Assembly: GCA_017311185.1 (NCBI GenBank)
Contig: JAESUZ010000479.1
Location: forward strand, 27,111 to 91,110
From: Proteles cristata cristata
Lineage: Eukaryota; Chordata; Mammalia; Carnivora; Hyaenidae
Reading direction: 5' to 3'
DNA: 64,000 nucleotides
In this document: positions 24,876 to 37,352 of the stretch, one piece after another
Numbering within the stretch: the first letter of the stretch is position 1
How the letters are laid out: every line of letters starts with the position of its first letter
Notes under the pieces: model-generated
Told to the model about the DNA's origin: nothing
The model's input: the letters and a program-made list of their open reading frames with translations, nothing else
Databases searched by the model: none
Made by a program: the position numbers and the translations under genes

Positions 24876-25104
24876 TTCTTTCTTTTTTTCTTTTTTAAAT
24901 GTTTTTTTATTTATTTCTAGGAGAGAGAGAGACAGCGTGAGCAGGGGAGGGTCAGAGAGAGAGGGAGATACAGACTGAAACAGGCTCCAGGCTCTGAGCT
25001 GGCAGTCAGCACAGAGCCCGACGTGGGGCTCGAACCCACGAACCACAAGATCATGACCTAAACGAAAGTCGGATGCTTAACCGACTAAGCCACCCAAGCG
25101 CCCC
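24876..25104 (-). mobile_element. CAN SINE, young subgroup, antisense
   Basis: Complete element. A 14-bp exact TSD (tcatctcttttctt) lies at 24862-24875 and 25105-25118. A few CpGs have decayed (gtgggg, accaca, gatgctt). Confidence 0.96.
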
Positions 25105-25118
25105 TCATCTCTTTTCTT

Positions 25119-28020
25119 AAAAATAAAAATACCCATAGGGAATAATCAGACAGCTTTCTTTCCTGCTGGAATCAGATCCAGTGAGGTGACAAGTGGCTGT
25201 TACAAGTGAAGGGTTTTGATTTCAAGGGTGGGTTGATGAGGAGAGACAGGAGCTATAGAATCTGGGCAGTGTGAGAGGGGAAAGCCCCAAGCTGCTAGTG
25301 GCCCTATAGGTTGGGTTCTAACTGCCTGGGTGTGGAAGGAAGCTGTCCCCTCTGTGAAGCTTGGGCGTGGAGGGTGGTGAGTCCAGTGAGATGGCTTTAA
25401 AGATAAATGGGGTAATTGTGTTGTTTCTCTAGTCTTGTGGAGACAGTTCTCAGGGTCTTGTGCTTTATCTCCAAGCCAATCCACCTCCCAGAGCCTCACC
25501 CAGCTGCCATGTCAACTTCATGAGAGATAGTAGGAACCCAATACATGTTTACATTGCAGACCAGATTGAATTTATGGCTTCCGAGTCATGATGTTTGTCC
25601 TTCAAAGGCTAAACAGCAAAGAGAACCCACAGCAAGAATAGATTGTAGCACTGATCCATGGAGACTGGAGGATTTGCCAGTGTGAGGAGGAGAAATATTT
25701 TAGCTCAACAGGAAATGTACTGTTAAAGATTTGCCTATTTTGTTCTGTTACAGTGGGGAAGCAAATTTATTTCATGCTCATGATTTCTCATTTTACTGTT
25801 CATAGTTGTGTTTTTTTTTCACAATGATATGATGTAATCATGGTAATATTTTCCTAGCATTTTGGTGCCTGGAGTGAAATTGCACAGAGTATTCCATGTT
25901 GACTTATGCACTGAGTTCCAGATTTCTCACTTGACAAACTTCAACTTATAAAACAATTTTTCCTAAAAGGGCCAATAAGTTCTGAAACACCAAGTTACAC
26001 CAAGTTTTTTGCCTTAATCTGCGACAACTGGTCAGCAGGGTAATGCAAGAGAAAGTAATGAAGTCTTTACTTATTTACCAGATAGACAACAGTTTAGGGC
26101 TTATTTCTTGGCAGCTGTGTTTGTATCTTTAATCCGCATGAACCCTGCATTGCTTTTCATGCCAAAGCTCTTTTCCAAATCACTGTTGCCATTGACCATC
26201 CAATCTACTTCATAATTGTTCTGCAAGTTTTAAAGTGACATCTGCTCTGGAAATAGGCACTTGAAAACTTCGAAGTCAAAAGAAATGTACAAAAGAGAGA
26301 GCAGCTGATCTGGATTGTCCTGAGTAAGATGGTATTCTCCTTTGATGAGAGTATCTACTGGTATTATCATGACACACATGAAGACTATGAGTCTTGGGTT
26401 AAAATATGAACTGCATATTCTGAGTCTAAGTGTGAAAATTCTATATGAACTTAGGTTCCTGGCTATTGAGCCAACAATCCCAAGTCCAAGTTTAGTATTT
26501 CCAGTACATGATCCTCAGTTTCAAGAGATAAGTGTGCATGGTCTCATTTCTAGATGCTACAAAATGAGTCTTCTTGATGGAGACTTAAAGGTAAAGAAGG
26601 AAAAATTTATGTCCTTGTCACAGAGAGATCCAGCCATCATGTGACTTCTAGAGCTAGGGCTCAGTGGAATTAATAGAGATAAAATGAATGAAACTGAAAG
26701 ATTGTTCTGACCCTTTTACTACCTGAACAACTAAAATAAATATTTTTTTCTTAAAATTATTACAGTAATTTACTAACACCATGGACGTTCAACCATTCAT
26801 AGGATTTGCGGTGTCATAAGGAACAAAATGCAACATGTCTCTTCATCAGTGTTATGTCATTTCTGGGGTCTTTTTTCTTTCAAAGGTGATTTCAGACAGA
26901 CTCATGCAAAGGTGTTTGCACTTTCCTACACTGTGTGTGGTCTGTCCTCTGGCTCTGGAGCCCCGTGGTGCATTATAACCCATTTTCACATGCAATACAT
27001 TGTAAATTGTCCTTAATTCAAATTTTCTGGACTTTTGGTAATCTTACCCTGTTGTTTCTCTGATACTTCTAGCATTTCTCATGTGAATACTCATTTAAAA
27101 AAATATACATGCAAACTTATCTCATTTAATATAACTGTGTTATAGTCCTTCTCCACTTGGAAGCCTTATCCACTGGAATATCTTCTCTTTCTCTTCTGGA
27201 AGGAATGCCTGAAAATCTATAGGTCTGAATAAAATTGTCTGGGAAACCTAAGGCTGAACCTTTGCATAAGAGTCTTCAGGAAAAACACTTTGTTGAAGAG
27301 TCTCTGAAAGCCCTTTATATACCTTATTGAGATACTCATTTCTTTAAGTCACCAAGGCAAACTTTCTTCAAAGCTCCTGATAACTTTCCCAGACAAGAAA
27401 ATTGCTGTAATAGCTATGGAGGGAAGGTCACATAAAGGGCTCTGATTTGGAGAGCATCAGTAAAGGATTTGCTCACCAAGGATCTAAGGTCCTACTTATA
27501 TGGCAGAATCCAGCAGGGAATCCTAATTTATCCCATGTGGTCCCTTCATCTATGTGCCTACCGTCGATCTGTGTGCACACTATTTTGTTTGCTTGATAAT
27601 ATTATCTTTCATTACTCCACACTGCTCCGGCAAGTGCTGAGGACAACTCCGCAGCCATTTCTGTCCAGTGGGTCAGGAGATCTTAGCAAGCTGGCTGCTC
27701 ATGCACAGTTAGGTTAACTATTGCTTCTTGGGTCTCGTAGGCCTGGATTCTTGGCTGAAGCCACAACATAATGAAGCCAGTCAGTTGACTGGAGACAAAC
27801 CCACCTCAACACCCACAGAAGAAATGGTACTCTGAGTGGACTTTTAGGATTACCTCTGTTTCCACCCACAGAGCCACTGAACACAGGCTGTGAGGAAGTG
27901 CGATCAGATATTTATTGTGTTTTATCCCCAATGGTTTTCCTTCTCACTGTGGATTTTTTCAGGGAAAGTATATGTAAAAGTTTCATGAGGTAGTCTATTA
28001 TATAATATGCCACATAAATA
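25119..28020. other. Long unique stretch without recognised repeats
   Basis: About 2.9 kb in which I recognise no mobile element or RNA gene. The 99-codon minus-strand frame (25200-25499) and the 100-codon plus frame (26342-26644) have no domain features and are not called as genes. Confidence 0.5.
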
Positions 28021-28036
28021 ATACCTTCTTTTTTTT

Positions 28037-28246
28037 AATATATTTTTTATTTATTTCTCGGAGAGAGAGAGACAGCGTGAACAGGGGAGGGTCAGAGAGA
28101 GAGGGAGATGCAGACTCTGGAATAGGCTCCAGGCTCTGAGCTGGCAGTCAGCACAGAGCCCGACGCGGGGCTCGAACCCACGAACCGCGAGATCATGACC
28201 TAAGCGAAAGTCGGACGCTTAACCGACTAAGCCACCCAGGCGCCCC
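28037..28246 (-). mobile_element. CAN SINE, young subgroup, antisense
   Basis: Complete element with an intact GGGGCGCC head at 28246 and CTTTCGCTTAGG in complement. A TSD of about 16 bases (ataccttctttttttt) lies at 28021-28036 and from 28247. All head CpGs are preserved, so it is among the youngest copies here. Confidence 0.97.
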
Positions 28247-28262
28247 ATACCTTCTTTTTTTT

Positions 28263-29235
28263 TAAAGCTCTTTCATCTAGATTTCCACTGAGAATCCCGT
28301 GCTGTATAATAATTACTTTTTAAGGATCTACAGCTAATGTACCCATAAGTATGTAGTTATATATGTATATATATGCACATATAGTTAACATGTATAGGTA
28401 TGATTTCAAAGGAGAACTTTCTAATTACATTTATAAATTGAAGGCAGTAAAAGAAAGTCATTTAGCTAAGTTATTAAAGAGTGTCTGGGTCACAATATAA
28501 AGACCACTTAAGAAGTATTTATTGAGTGAATAAATATCATCTTTGGTGGGGATGAAACTAAATATAAGCATTTCTTTTCTCAATTGAAATTATTCTATGG
28601 TGTTTATTTGATAATGTAGGAAAGCTTTTATGCTTGGATAAACATTGAGGAGTATATTTGCAGAAAGAAAAAAAGCATTCTACTTATTAAAGTGATTCTC
28701 AAGGATCTGGAATTTCACAGTATCTCCCAGGATAAAATATACAGAGGCTATTACTCGAGAAATATGACCAACACTCTCTAAGTTAGACATTTACTGAAGA
28801 GTTTCTTTTTGACATTAAAACAAAGAAAACACACATCTAACAAAAGAAGGCTGAAAAGCAAGCAAACAGTGCACAAAAAAACTGACTTATTACTTAAAAT
28901 ATTTCTGTGTCCTCGTTTTAGGGCACTTCCACTAAGCTTTGACTGCAGATGACAAAAAAAATTAGAAATTGGAGATTTAACTGCCTCCCTGGTGTAATTT
29001 TTACAAATGTGCTATTTTTATTGGAATCTAAAGATTTTGCATAAAAAGGAATCTGAAATGTGAACTGAAAGGTTTGACATTGGAGGTATATCTGGCAAAG
29101 TGCTTAGTGCCTTTAGGCATGGATTATTCCCCAAGTGAATGAATGAAGGGATGGCCATGCTGCTCCACTTCCATTGCATATAAAATCCAGTACGGTTTTA
29201 TATGCAGACATCTGCTGCCAGACATCATGTGAATG
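28263..29235. other. AT-rich unique stretch
   Basis: Contains a short degenerate TATATG tract near 28355-28385. No other repeat or gene is recognised. Confidence 0.5.
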
Positions 29236-29239
29236 TGGG

Positions 29240-29582
29240 GCCTGTCATTCACCCAGGGCATGCTTCCAAACCTTGGACATCTTCTGTGTCCTCACGTCCT
29301 TCTCCCACCATGCCACCTCTTAAATTCCTCCAGCATCTTCCTCTCCTCCAATCACTTAGCCTGGGCCAGGAGCACCTGCTATGCTTGCACTGGACACATT
29401 GCTTTTCCTTCATAGCACAGATCCTCTTTTGTAATGATATACTGATTTTGATGTCATTTGAATCAATGACATGTTCCTAGACAGTAAGTTCCATGAAGGC
29501 AGGTGTGATTTGTTCACTATTTTATCTCAAGCACTTATGTAGACTGTATGAAATACATATTTTAAAATGGATAAATGAATGA
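29240..29582 (+). repeat. LINE-2 (L2) 3' end, sense
   Basis: Follows the L2 3' UTR: 'ccaccatgccacctcttaaa', 'gtaagttccatgaaggcagg', 'gatttgttcactattttatc' and a terminal 'aaatgaatgag'. The overlapping frames of 60-92 codons here are translated L2 3' UTR. Confidence 0.75.
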
Positions 29583-29584
29583 GA

Positions 29585-30445
29585 CATTGTGATATAATGG
29601 TCCATTTGCAGTGGCCCCTGCCTCTTAGCTGGCCAGACCCCTTACAGAGCCTCAACTGTAAGGACTGCCTGGAATGGTTCCTGAACCCTCCAGTTGGCAC
29701 AGACAACCCTGAACACATTCCTACTGCTGTGCCCTTGGTGCCTGACACATCCCCTCATCACAGCTGCAGGAGGGCACCAAGGCCTTTCCCTGCTTGCAGG
29801 CCATGAAAAGGCAAGCTTCATGCCAGGCACATTGCTTCCTAATGCTCCTAAAGCCACAGGTACTCACGAGAGGCTCCCTCTCCCCTCTCTGTGCACGACT
29901 TGCACCTGCTTTTGCCCAGAAACCAGACTTCTTGCAATTTATTTCTTCACTGGTCAGATGTCAACCCAACACCACTGTCATTCTCTTTCCCTTTAATTCA
30001 ACATTATTAAGACAAAATAATAATAGTAAAATGCCTTCCTTCTACTGTAACAAAAAAATCTGACATTCATGTCATTGCATGCAAGCAGACCCCCAGAGAG
30101 CCAGCCTCTCCCACCCTGTACTGTGAATGACAGTCTCATGCTGAATCTCTGTGTGGGCTCCCGGAAGCACACTGTTAACACCATCAAGATAGCAGAAATC
30201 CCACCACAGTCTTCAGTGTTAACTCTTCTCCTTCCATATCTCCAGCAAGGACACTCACTCAACTAAATGATGTAGCAGAAACCAAGCTTCGGTGGAAGAG
30301 GGTCTGCAAAGTTCCCCACTTACTACGAGAGCATCATTCATGTAGTTCCACTGTCTGAATTGTGATGTATTTCTGGCCTGGTCCTGAGCACTCCTTGTAC
30401 AAGCAATGCAATAAAAGGGAAGGATGAAGAAGTTAGAATTGTTCC
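29585..30445. other. Unique non-coding stretch
   Basis: Many overlapping short frames on both strands (29527-30266), none with domain features. Having several frames open in opposite directions argues against coding. Confidence 0.5.
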
Positions 30446-30449
30446 TGCT

Positions 30450-30642
30450 GGCATCCTGACTCCATCACTTTTTACTATTCACACCTTGGAAATGCTACTC
30501 AGAACACATTACCCTCCATTTCTTTATATATGGCAAAGTTAATAACCATCATGCTCGGTTATTGTGAGGAGTCAGTCCTGCTGCACAAGTGAAGCCCATG
30601 GCACATAGTATGCCCTCAATGCTCCATGATGACTGGTGGTCA
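30450..30642 (+). repeat. MIR SINE, sense
   Basis: Recognisable as diverged MIR: 'cctgactccatcactttt', 'accttggaaatgctactcag', 'gttattgtgaggagtcagt' and 'ggcacatagtatgccctcaa'. Confidence 0.75.
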
Positions 30643-30644
30643 GT

Positions 30645-31489
30645 CTTCTTTTACTAAATTAGTATTTTGGGAAATTTTAGGCAGCTTCTCCCCCAATCCT
30701 GCTTGAGCGTTCTGTCTTCCTTTTCTGTTTATTCATATGACCACCTTAAATATAATTCTTCATTTCCCAAGTCAAATTAGGAAATTAAATTTGTTGTATG
30801 GAAGAAAAGTTATGTTCTGGGAATCTTAAATTATATATCTCCATATGCCATTGAATATACATGGAATACGTATAGGCATTATCAGACAAATACTGTATAA
30901 AATGTTCAAAATACAGTCTGCTGTTAAAGTTCAGGACCTCCTCTCAAGGCCAGTGTAAGTATACTTTCTGAGGGTGGCAGTCAGCCCTACTGTAATCCCC
31001 TGAACCAGCTCACATTAGGACAGACGTCAGGAGAATTCCCAGAGACCCTGGAAAAAGTGGTATTTCTGAAGAGATGTCTCCATCTTGTCCAATTTCAACC
31101 ATTTCACAGCCTAAGGATTATTGAGATGAGAAGACAGAATGGTATCATGTTGGGCAGGAGAGGGCACATAGACTTATTTACAAGGTTGGTTCATTATAGA
31201 GGACAAATAGGCATTTCTTAGTGGCTTATGGACTGATCTGTACTTAGCTCACATTTAAAGATTGTGTGAAAATGAACAGTCATAGCCTATCTCTTGGAAA
31301 CTTGTTCTTGTAACCCAGAACCATGGAGGGGTTTCTGGACTTACCTTATAAGAGGTAATCTGATGCTTCACTTTTTGAGAACCTAAGCATTTCAGAGTAT
31401 GCTACTTACCTTGCATGAGAGAAGATGTTCACAATGCTAGCACTTTGAATTTCTAAATTATTCATTTGGAGTGATTTTTGTTAAAATTT
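30645..31489. other. Unique non-coding stretch
   Basis: Nothing recognised; AT-rich, and no frame reaches 60 codons. Confidence 0.5.
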
Positions 31490-32490
31490 ATTTCCTGCTA
31501 ATTTTCAGAAATCAGAAAAATAGTCTATAATTGGGCATTCTATTTCTGCTAATGGAGGAAAGAAAATTATGGAACAATGTCCCTCTGGAACATAGATGCG
31601 ATCATTCTAAACAAAATTTGAATTTAGCAATGTGCAAACAGGGTGGTACATTATGACCAAGTAGAGTTTATCCTAAAAATGCAAAGTTGGTTTAATATTT
31701 AAATATTAATCAGTTTAATTTATCATATTAACAGAATAAATGAGGACTATTATATAATGATTGTAGACATAGAGCAAGCTTGTAGATACAGAGCAGGCAC
31801 TTATTAAACTGTGTACCCATTCATGATAAAAACCTGCAGTATACTACAATAAAGGGGAACTTCCTTAATCTGAAAGAATATGGATAAAAAAACATACTAC
31901 AGCCAACACTAGACTTGAAATGCTAGACATAGCATTAGTGAAATGTTAGACACCTTCCCCCCAAACCAACATTCCGATATTCACTCTCATTACTTCTATT
32001 CAACATATGACTGGAGGTTCTAGCCCATGAATTAAGGGAATAGATATACATAAAAGGCATAATGAATGGAAATGGTTGGAAATTATTTTATCTGCAGATG
32101 ATGTGATGGTTTACATAGATATGCTAAGACATCTCCAAAGCAGGTGTTAGGACCTATGTTGAACTCAGCAAGGTCACGGTTGACATTCAGACATCAATTA
32201 TATTTCCATATACTCGTAGCAAGGAATTGGAGAACAAAACAGAAATATTCCTTACACAAAATAAAATACTTAAGAATAAGTTTAGGAAAAGATACATAAG
32301 ACTATTGCACTGGGTGCTACAAAACACGACTGAGAGAGATTTCAAAAGCTCTAAATAAATGGAGAATAATAATCATGTTTATGGATTGGAGGATATATTA
32401 TTAACATACTTATTTTCCTAATTGATTTCCTCGTTCAACATAATCCAAAACAAAATTCCAGTGAGTTTTTCACAGATATATAGTCCATTG
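31490..32490 (+). mobile_element. Old L1 ORF2 (reverse transcriptase) fragment, sense
   Basis: Follows L1 ORF2 from the palm region: 'tggtacattatgaccaagt', 'ggaggttctagcccatgaat', 'ttatctgcagatgatgtgat' (the region of the catalytic FADD-type motif, near 32089) and 'ctctaaataaatggagaata'. Highly diverged, with stops throughout and both ends truncated. Confidence 0.85.
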
Positions 32491-33139
32491 GAGTCACCAG
32501 CTGTTAATAGTATTTAGATTCCTGAGGTCATAAGGAATCCAGCCTCCTTTACACAGGCTTCTGGTGTCCTTTCTTCCCAATCAGAGCTTTGTGGACGTGT
32601 AGAATGACACCTGCAACTGCAGCCTTGATAAAAGAGTCAATTCTTCATTTTCCCAAATAGCAAATTGCAAGTTAACAAGGGGTAATATTCTTTACCTTCA
32701 AGTCTTTTGATACATTTCCTGCCAAGTCAAGTACACAGTTTGCCTTTTTGTACTTCTATTTGGGCAAGCTGGAAGTTTAATTAGCTTTCCAACCAACCAA
32801 ATCTGTGCATTAGTGTCTCAACCATGTTGAAGTGTTACTGTGGTTTCAAAGAAGCTATTGATTCTCAAGTGGTGGGTTTCGATTGAGTTGATTGTTTAAA
32901 AAATCTGGAAAAAAACTGGTTTTTAATTGTGATACAGAAGTTATAGTAACAAACATTTGGTTTTGTACAGGCATTATTTTCACTCCAGTGGATAAGCTCA
33001 ATAAAGGTCTCAAGTACCCTAGTGGGCACTTTAAAAAAAAATAGAGCACCAAATTCTAAAAGATATTTGGGAGTGCAAAGAACCAAAGAAAACCAATGCA
33101 ATTGCAAAAAAAAATGTTGGAAGACTTAAACCATACTAT
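32491..33139. other. Unique non-coding stretch
   Basis: No recognised repeat. The two overlapping minus-strand frames (32855-33107) are short and featureless. Confidence 0.45.
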
Positions 33140-33820
33140 ATGAATTTAATTTTTGACATCTTTAGAGAGTACTGGTCAGATATTTCATATGATGTCCTTC
33201 CATTGGGATGTGTCTGATGTTTTGGGGAGGAAACCCACAGAAGTACTGTTTCCATCACATAAAATGAAGGTTACTTGCTATCAACATGATTTATCACTCT
33301 TCATGTTAACCTTGATTATGTAGCTAAGGTAGCATTTATCCATTTTTGCCTTTTTTAAAAAAATTAATTTTTATTTTTGAGAGAGGGAGAGAGACATAGC
33401 GGGGGGCGGGGGAGGGGGGCGGGCAGAGAGACAGGAAAACACAGAATCTGAAACAGGTTCTAGGCTCTGAACTGTCAGCACAGGACTCACAGACCCAACC
33501 AAGAGCCACCCAGGCACCCTCCGTTTTTTCCATTATAAAGTTACTCTTTCTCTCCCTTCCTGAACCATACTCTTTGGGAAGCAGTCATTATGCACAATGA
33601 CAGTAAGGAGTGCAGCAGTATGCTCCACTTTCTTGAGGGTGGACTATCTACAGAAATTATTTGGAAATCTGTGCAAGAGATTTGTCTTTACCCTCCTCCC
33701 CCAACCATTTATTTTGTTTACTCAGTTCTTTATTTATATCAATATGGACTCATGGATATTTATATTTTGAGTCTCATAAGAGTTTTTTCTAGGAATCTGC
33801 ATTAGTCATAATAGTGTTTT
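33140..33820 (-). mobile_element. Old L1 3' UTR, antisense, split by a SINE
   Basis: The blocks 'tactggtcagatatttcata', 'gatgtgtctgatgttttgg' and 'atcaacatgatttatcactc' (33278-33297), then 'aaagttactctttctctccc' and 'tatggactcatggatattta' after the SINE, are the complement of an old L1M 3' UTR. Related sequence occurs at 44500-44712. Confidence 0.8.
33357..33520 (-). mobile_element. CAN SINE, old and internally deleted, antisense
   Basis: Recognisable tail complement, GA-rich block, 'aggctctgaactgtcagcac' and head 'gagccacccaggcacc', but most of the tRNA-like B-box to A-box segment is missing. A G-rich tract (33399-33425) has grown inside the GA block. No clean TSD was found. Confidence 0.8.
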
Positions 33821-33844
33821 ATTAGATTAAGAATAGAGAGACCA

Positions 33845-34062
33845 GGGACGCCTGGGTGGCTTAGTCGGTTGAGCGTCCGACTTTCGCTTAGGTCATGATC
33901 TCGCGGTTCGTGGGTTCGAGCCCCGCGTCAGGCTCTGTGCTGACTGCCAGCTCAGAGCCTGGAGCCCGTTTCAGTCTGTGACTCCCTCTCTCTCTGACCC
34001 TCCCCTGCTCACGCTGTCTCTCTCTCTCTCCTAGAAATAAATAAAAAATATATATAAAAAAA
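33845..34062 (+). mobile_element. CAN SINE, young subgroup, sense
   Basis: Intact from GGGACGCCTGGGTGGC to the A-rich tail, with CTTTCGCTTAGG and GACTGCCAGCTC. A 13-bp exact TSD (aatagagagacca) lies at 33832-33844 and 34063-34075. The minus-strand 83-codon frame here is translated SINE. Confidence 0.97.
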
Positions 34063-34284
34063 AATAGAGAGACCAAAAGAGGAAAACACAGACTTGAGAA
34101 ATAGACCCATTCAAGAGCTGTTGATTTTTTTTGTTTCACAAATATTTAAAAATCATTAAAAATTTTTTGTTCAGTCATGTGGTTTAAACAACTGGATAAA
34201 TGAATAGCAATGTAGTAATGTTCTTCCCTTCCTTCCACCTCTCCTTTTTTCCTTCTTTTTTGTTTATAAGTCTGGTCTTTTTTT

Positions 34285-35045
34285 CCTTTTTGTTTAAATT
34301 TTCCAGGTTTACTGAACTATAACTGACATACAACACTGTATAAATTTAAGGTGTACAGCATAAAGACTTGACTTACATATATTGTGAAATGATCACCACA
34401 CTGAGTTTAGTTAATATCATTACCTCATATAGACACAATTAAAAAAAAACACAGATTTTCTCCTTGTGATGAGAAGTCTTCAGATTTACTCTCTTAAAAC
34501 TTTCCTGTATATCACAGAGTAGTGTTAGCTGTTATTTATCTTATAAGTGAATATTTGCATCTTTGACCACCTTCTTCCAATTCCTTGTCTCCTCGCCTTC
34601 TGCCTCTGATAACTACAAATCTTTTTTTCTCTTTCTGTGAGTTTTTTTAAAAGATATCACATAGAAGTGAGATCATACAGTATTTTCCTTTCTCTGTCTG
34701 ACTTATTTACTTGGTGTGTAATGCCTTCAATTTTCATCTATGTTATTGCAAATGGCATGATTTTCTTTACTATGGCTGAATAATATTCCATTGCATTAGA
34801 TATCACATCTTCCTTATCCATGCATCTGTGGATGGACACTTAGTTTGTTGCCATGTCTTGGCTCTTGTAAATATGCTGCAGTGGCTGTCGGGGTGCAGGT
34901 CTTTTTTTGACATAGTGTTTTCATTTCCTTTGGATATATTCCCAGAAATGGAATTGCTGGATCTTATGGAAGTTCTATTTTTAATTTTTTTCATTTTTGA
35001 CAGAGGTGTCAAAGCTATTCAATGGGGGAAAAGAAAGTCTTGTCA
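34285..35045 (-). mobile_element. L1 3' UTR and ORF2 C-terminus, antisense
   Basis: Complement of L1M 3' UTR ('tgaaatgatcaccacactga', 'tccttgtgatgagaagtctt'), then of the ORF2 end region ('ggctgaataatattccattg', 'tgcatctgtggatggacact', 'atggaattgctggatctta'). No intact frame. Confidence 0.88.
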
Positions 35046-35194
35046 TCGGAATATACTAAACATCTGTTCTGCTCTATAAGTATGTGGAAAAAATGACTCT
35101 CAGCCTTTATCATCCATAAACACTCTCAAATTATTTTGTGATGTATCCTAGACTTAGTTTAGCATAAAAACTAAGAGTCTACAACTTACAAAAG

Positions 35195-36232
35195 ATAACA
35201 ATGGAGAATATCTTTGCAATTCTGAAGTAGGCAAGTATTGCTTAGGGAGGACAGAAAAAGTTTTAAACCTAAAGAAAAAAATAATAAACCACACTCCCTC
35301 AAAACTGAGAACATGCCAAGACAAGCCATGGACCAGAAGAAGACTGCAATCTAGGTTTCTGAAAGAAGATGTCTATCTGTCTATCTGTGTATGATCTGCC
35401 AAAATGACAACCTACTAACATGGGCAAAAGGTTTGAACATAAACTTCCCTAAAAAATAGAGGAATGGCCAAGAAGTTCATGAAAAACTGGTCAGGATCAC
35501 CAAGAAATGGAAATTAAAACCAAAACGAGCCACATTGTCATATTATTAGCATACTTAAAATTGGAACAGCTGGCCACATGGAAGGTCCCCAAGGGATGTT
35601 CAGAAAGTGAGACTCTCATGCATCGCGGGAGGGAATGTAAAATGGTACAACTACTTTGGAAAACAGGTTGGCAACTTCCTTTGAAATTAAACAGCCACTC
35701 TATTCCCTGTATTTACCAAAGAGAAATGAAAATGTAGGACTACAGAAAGACTACAGTAAGAATATTCATAACAACTTTGTCCATTAAAACCAGGAAATGG
35801 AAACAAACCAAATGCCTACCAAAAAGAAATGGATAATGAACTTGTGTAGTCATCCAATGGACTTTTACTTATAAATAAAAAGAAACAAATTATTGCCAAA
35901 TGAAGCATTGTGGATAAATCTCAAAAACATCTTGCTGAGGGAAAGAAGTCAATCCCTAAAAAAATGTGTATTTTCTGATTCCATTTTATGATGTTGAAGC
36001 AGAGACAAAATTAGGAAGTGGTGCTCTCAATCAGGAAAGTCACCTCAGCATAGGGGGTGGTGTCTGGAAAGAGGCTTGAGAGAGCTTCGTGGGTTGGTAG
36101 CAGTCTGTCTTGATCAGTCTGGTGATTTCTCAGATGTATCATTTATTTATTCAGATGTCAAGCTGCAGTCTTATAATCCCTGCAGTTTTCTGTCTGTACA
36201 TTTTACCTTGATAGAATAAAATGTGTTAGAAG
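35195..36232 (+). mobile_element. Old L1 ORF2 C-terminus and 3' UTR, sense
   Basis: Diverged L1: 'gacaagccatggaccagaag', 'agaaatggaaattaaaacca', 'tcatgcatcgcgggagggaa', 'gaaatggaaacaaaccaaat' and 'aatggataatgaacttgtgt', ending in 'gatagaataaaatgtgtt'. The 76-codon frame at 35507 is part of it. Confidence 0.82.
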
Positions 36233-36502
36233 TTGAAATTTGTCTTTGATCTTCAGTGTTCACTTTATTAGGAGTCAGAGAGACCTAAGCTTCTCTGACA
36301 AATCTGAGAAAACCCACATCAGGAGACAAGTGGTGTGGCATGGGGCACGGTGCTCTCCCGGGGGACACAGTGCTCTCCTGGGGGCACCTCTTCTTTCTTC
36401 TTCCAGTCAGCTCCTGCCTGCCTCTCACAGCCCATTCAGCTTGTCTGGCCTCATCATGAGGCTTAGATTGGAGTTAAACCACCATTAAAGGAGGCAAAAT
36501 TA

Positions 36503-36690
36503 GGGGCGCCTGGACGGCTCAGTCAGTAAAGCATCCGACTCCTGATTTCAGCTCAGGTCATGATCTCACAGTTCATGAGATGGAACCCTGCATCAGACCC
36601 TGCTTGGGATTCTCTCTCGGCCCCTCTCTCTATGCCTCCCCAGCCCATGCTCTATCTGTCTCAAAATAAATAAACATTAAAAAAATTTTT
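36503..36690 (+). mobile_element. CAN SINE, older subgroup, sense
   Basis: Head GGGGCGCCTGGACGGCTCAG, then a CTCCTGATTTC insert and 'ctgcttgggattctctctc' body, which place it in a different, older subgroup from the CTTTCGCTTAGG copies. An imperfect TSD (aaaggaggcaaaatta and aaaagaaggcaaattga) flanks it. Confidence 0.93.
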
Positions 36691-37316
36691 AAAAGAAGGC
36701 AAATTGAAAATCAGACTGATTTCCTTTATTTTCTCCTTTCTATTTTGGTGACTAGGAAAAGGTCTGGAAGGGTAATAACTATTTTAACAGTGTCAAAAGT
36801 CAAGGCCAGGCAGACCAAAATGTTACTATTCTTTTCAATGTTTTTCCTCTAAAATTCATTAGATGCTGAAACATGTTGATTTTATAGTTTGCCTATCTGG
36901 ATTGTGTGCATATACACCATCTGTTTTCATGACCCCCCCCTCCCCCAAGTTGTTCTTTTTGCTCAGAATTCCTCATCCTCTTCTCTCTTAAAACTATTTT
37001 TAAAAATCTTTTTTCATCCATAAGCAATTCAAGATATCATGTTTATCATGTCAAACACACTCAATCTGAAGGCAAGGATTTGTATGTTTTATTCACTCTT
37101 TCACCCCTAGTACCTAGAACAGAACCCAACCATAAAAGGAGATCACTCCCTCATTCACTCATTCACTTTCACACATACTCATTCACTCACTAATAAATCT
37201 TCCTTACATACTCTGTGTGGGCAGGTCAACATCCATACCCATCCATGCTCTAATTTCCCAGGCAGAGTTCACTGTTCCTCCTGTGCTATTCACACAACAT
37301 GGGCACTCCTGGTTAC

Positions 37317-37352
37317 GTGTGTGTGTGTGTGTGTGTGCGTGTGTGTGTGTGT
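37317..37352. repeat. (GT)n microsatellite
   Basis: About 18 GT units with one GC interruption, followed by TCTCTCTTTC. Confidence 0.95.

Noticed and set aside
33845..33920. SINE heads that resemble tRNA-Lys genes (here and in other copies)
   Set aside because: They are the tRNA-derived heads of CAN SINEs, with a SINE body, tail and TSD, not functional tRNA genes.
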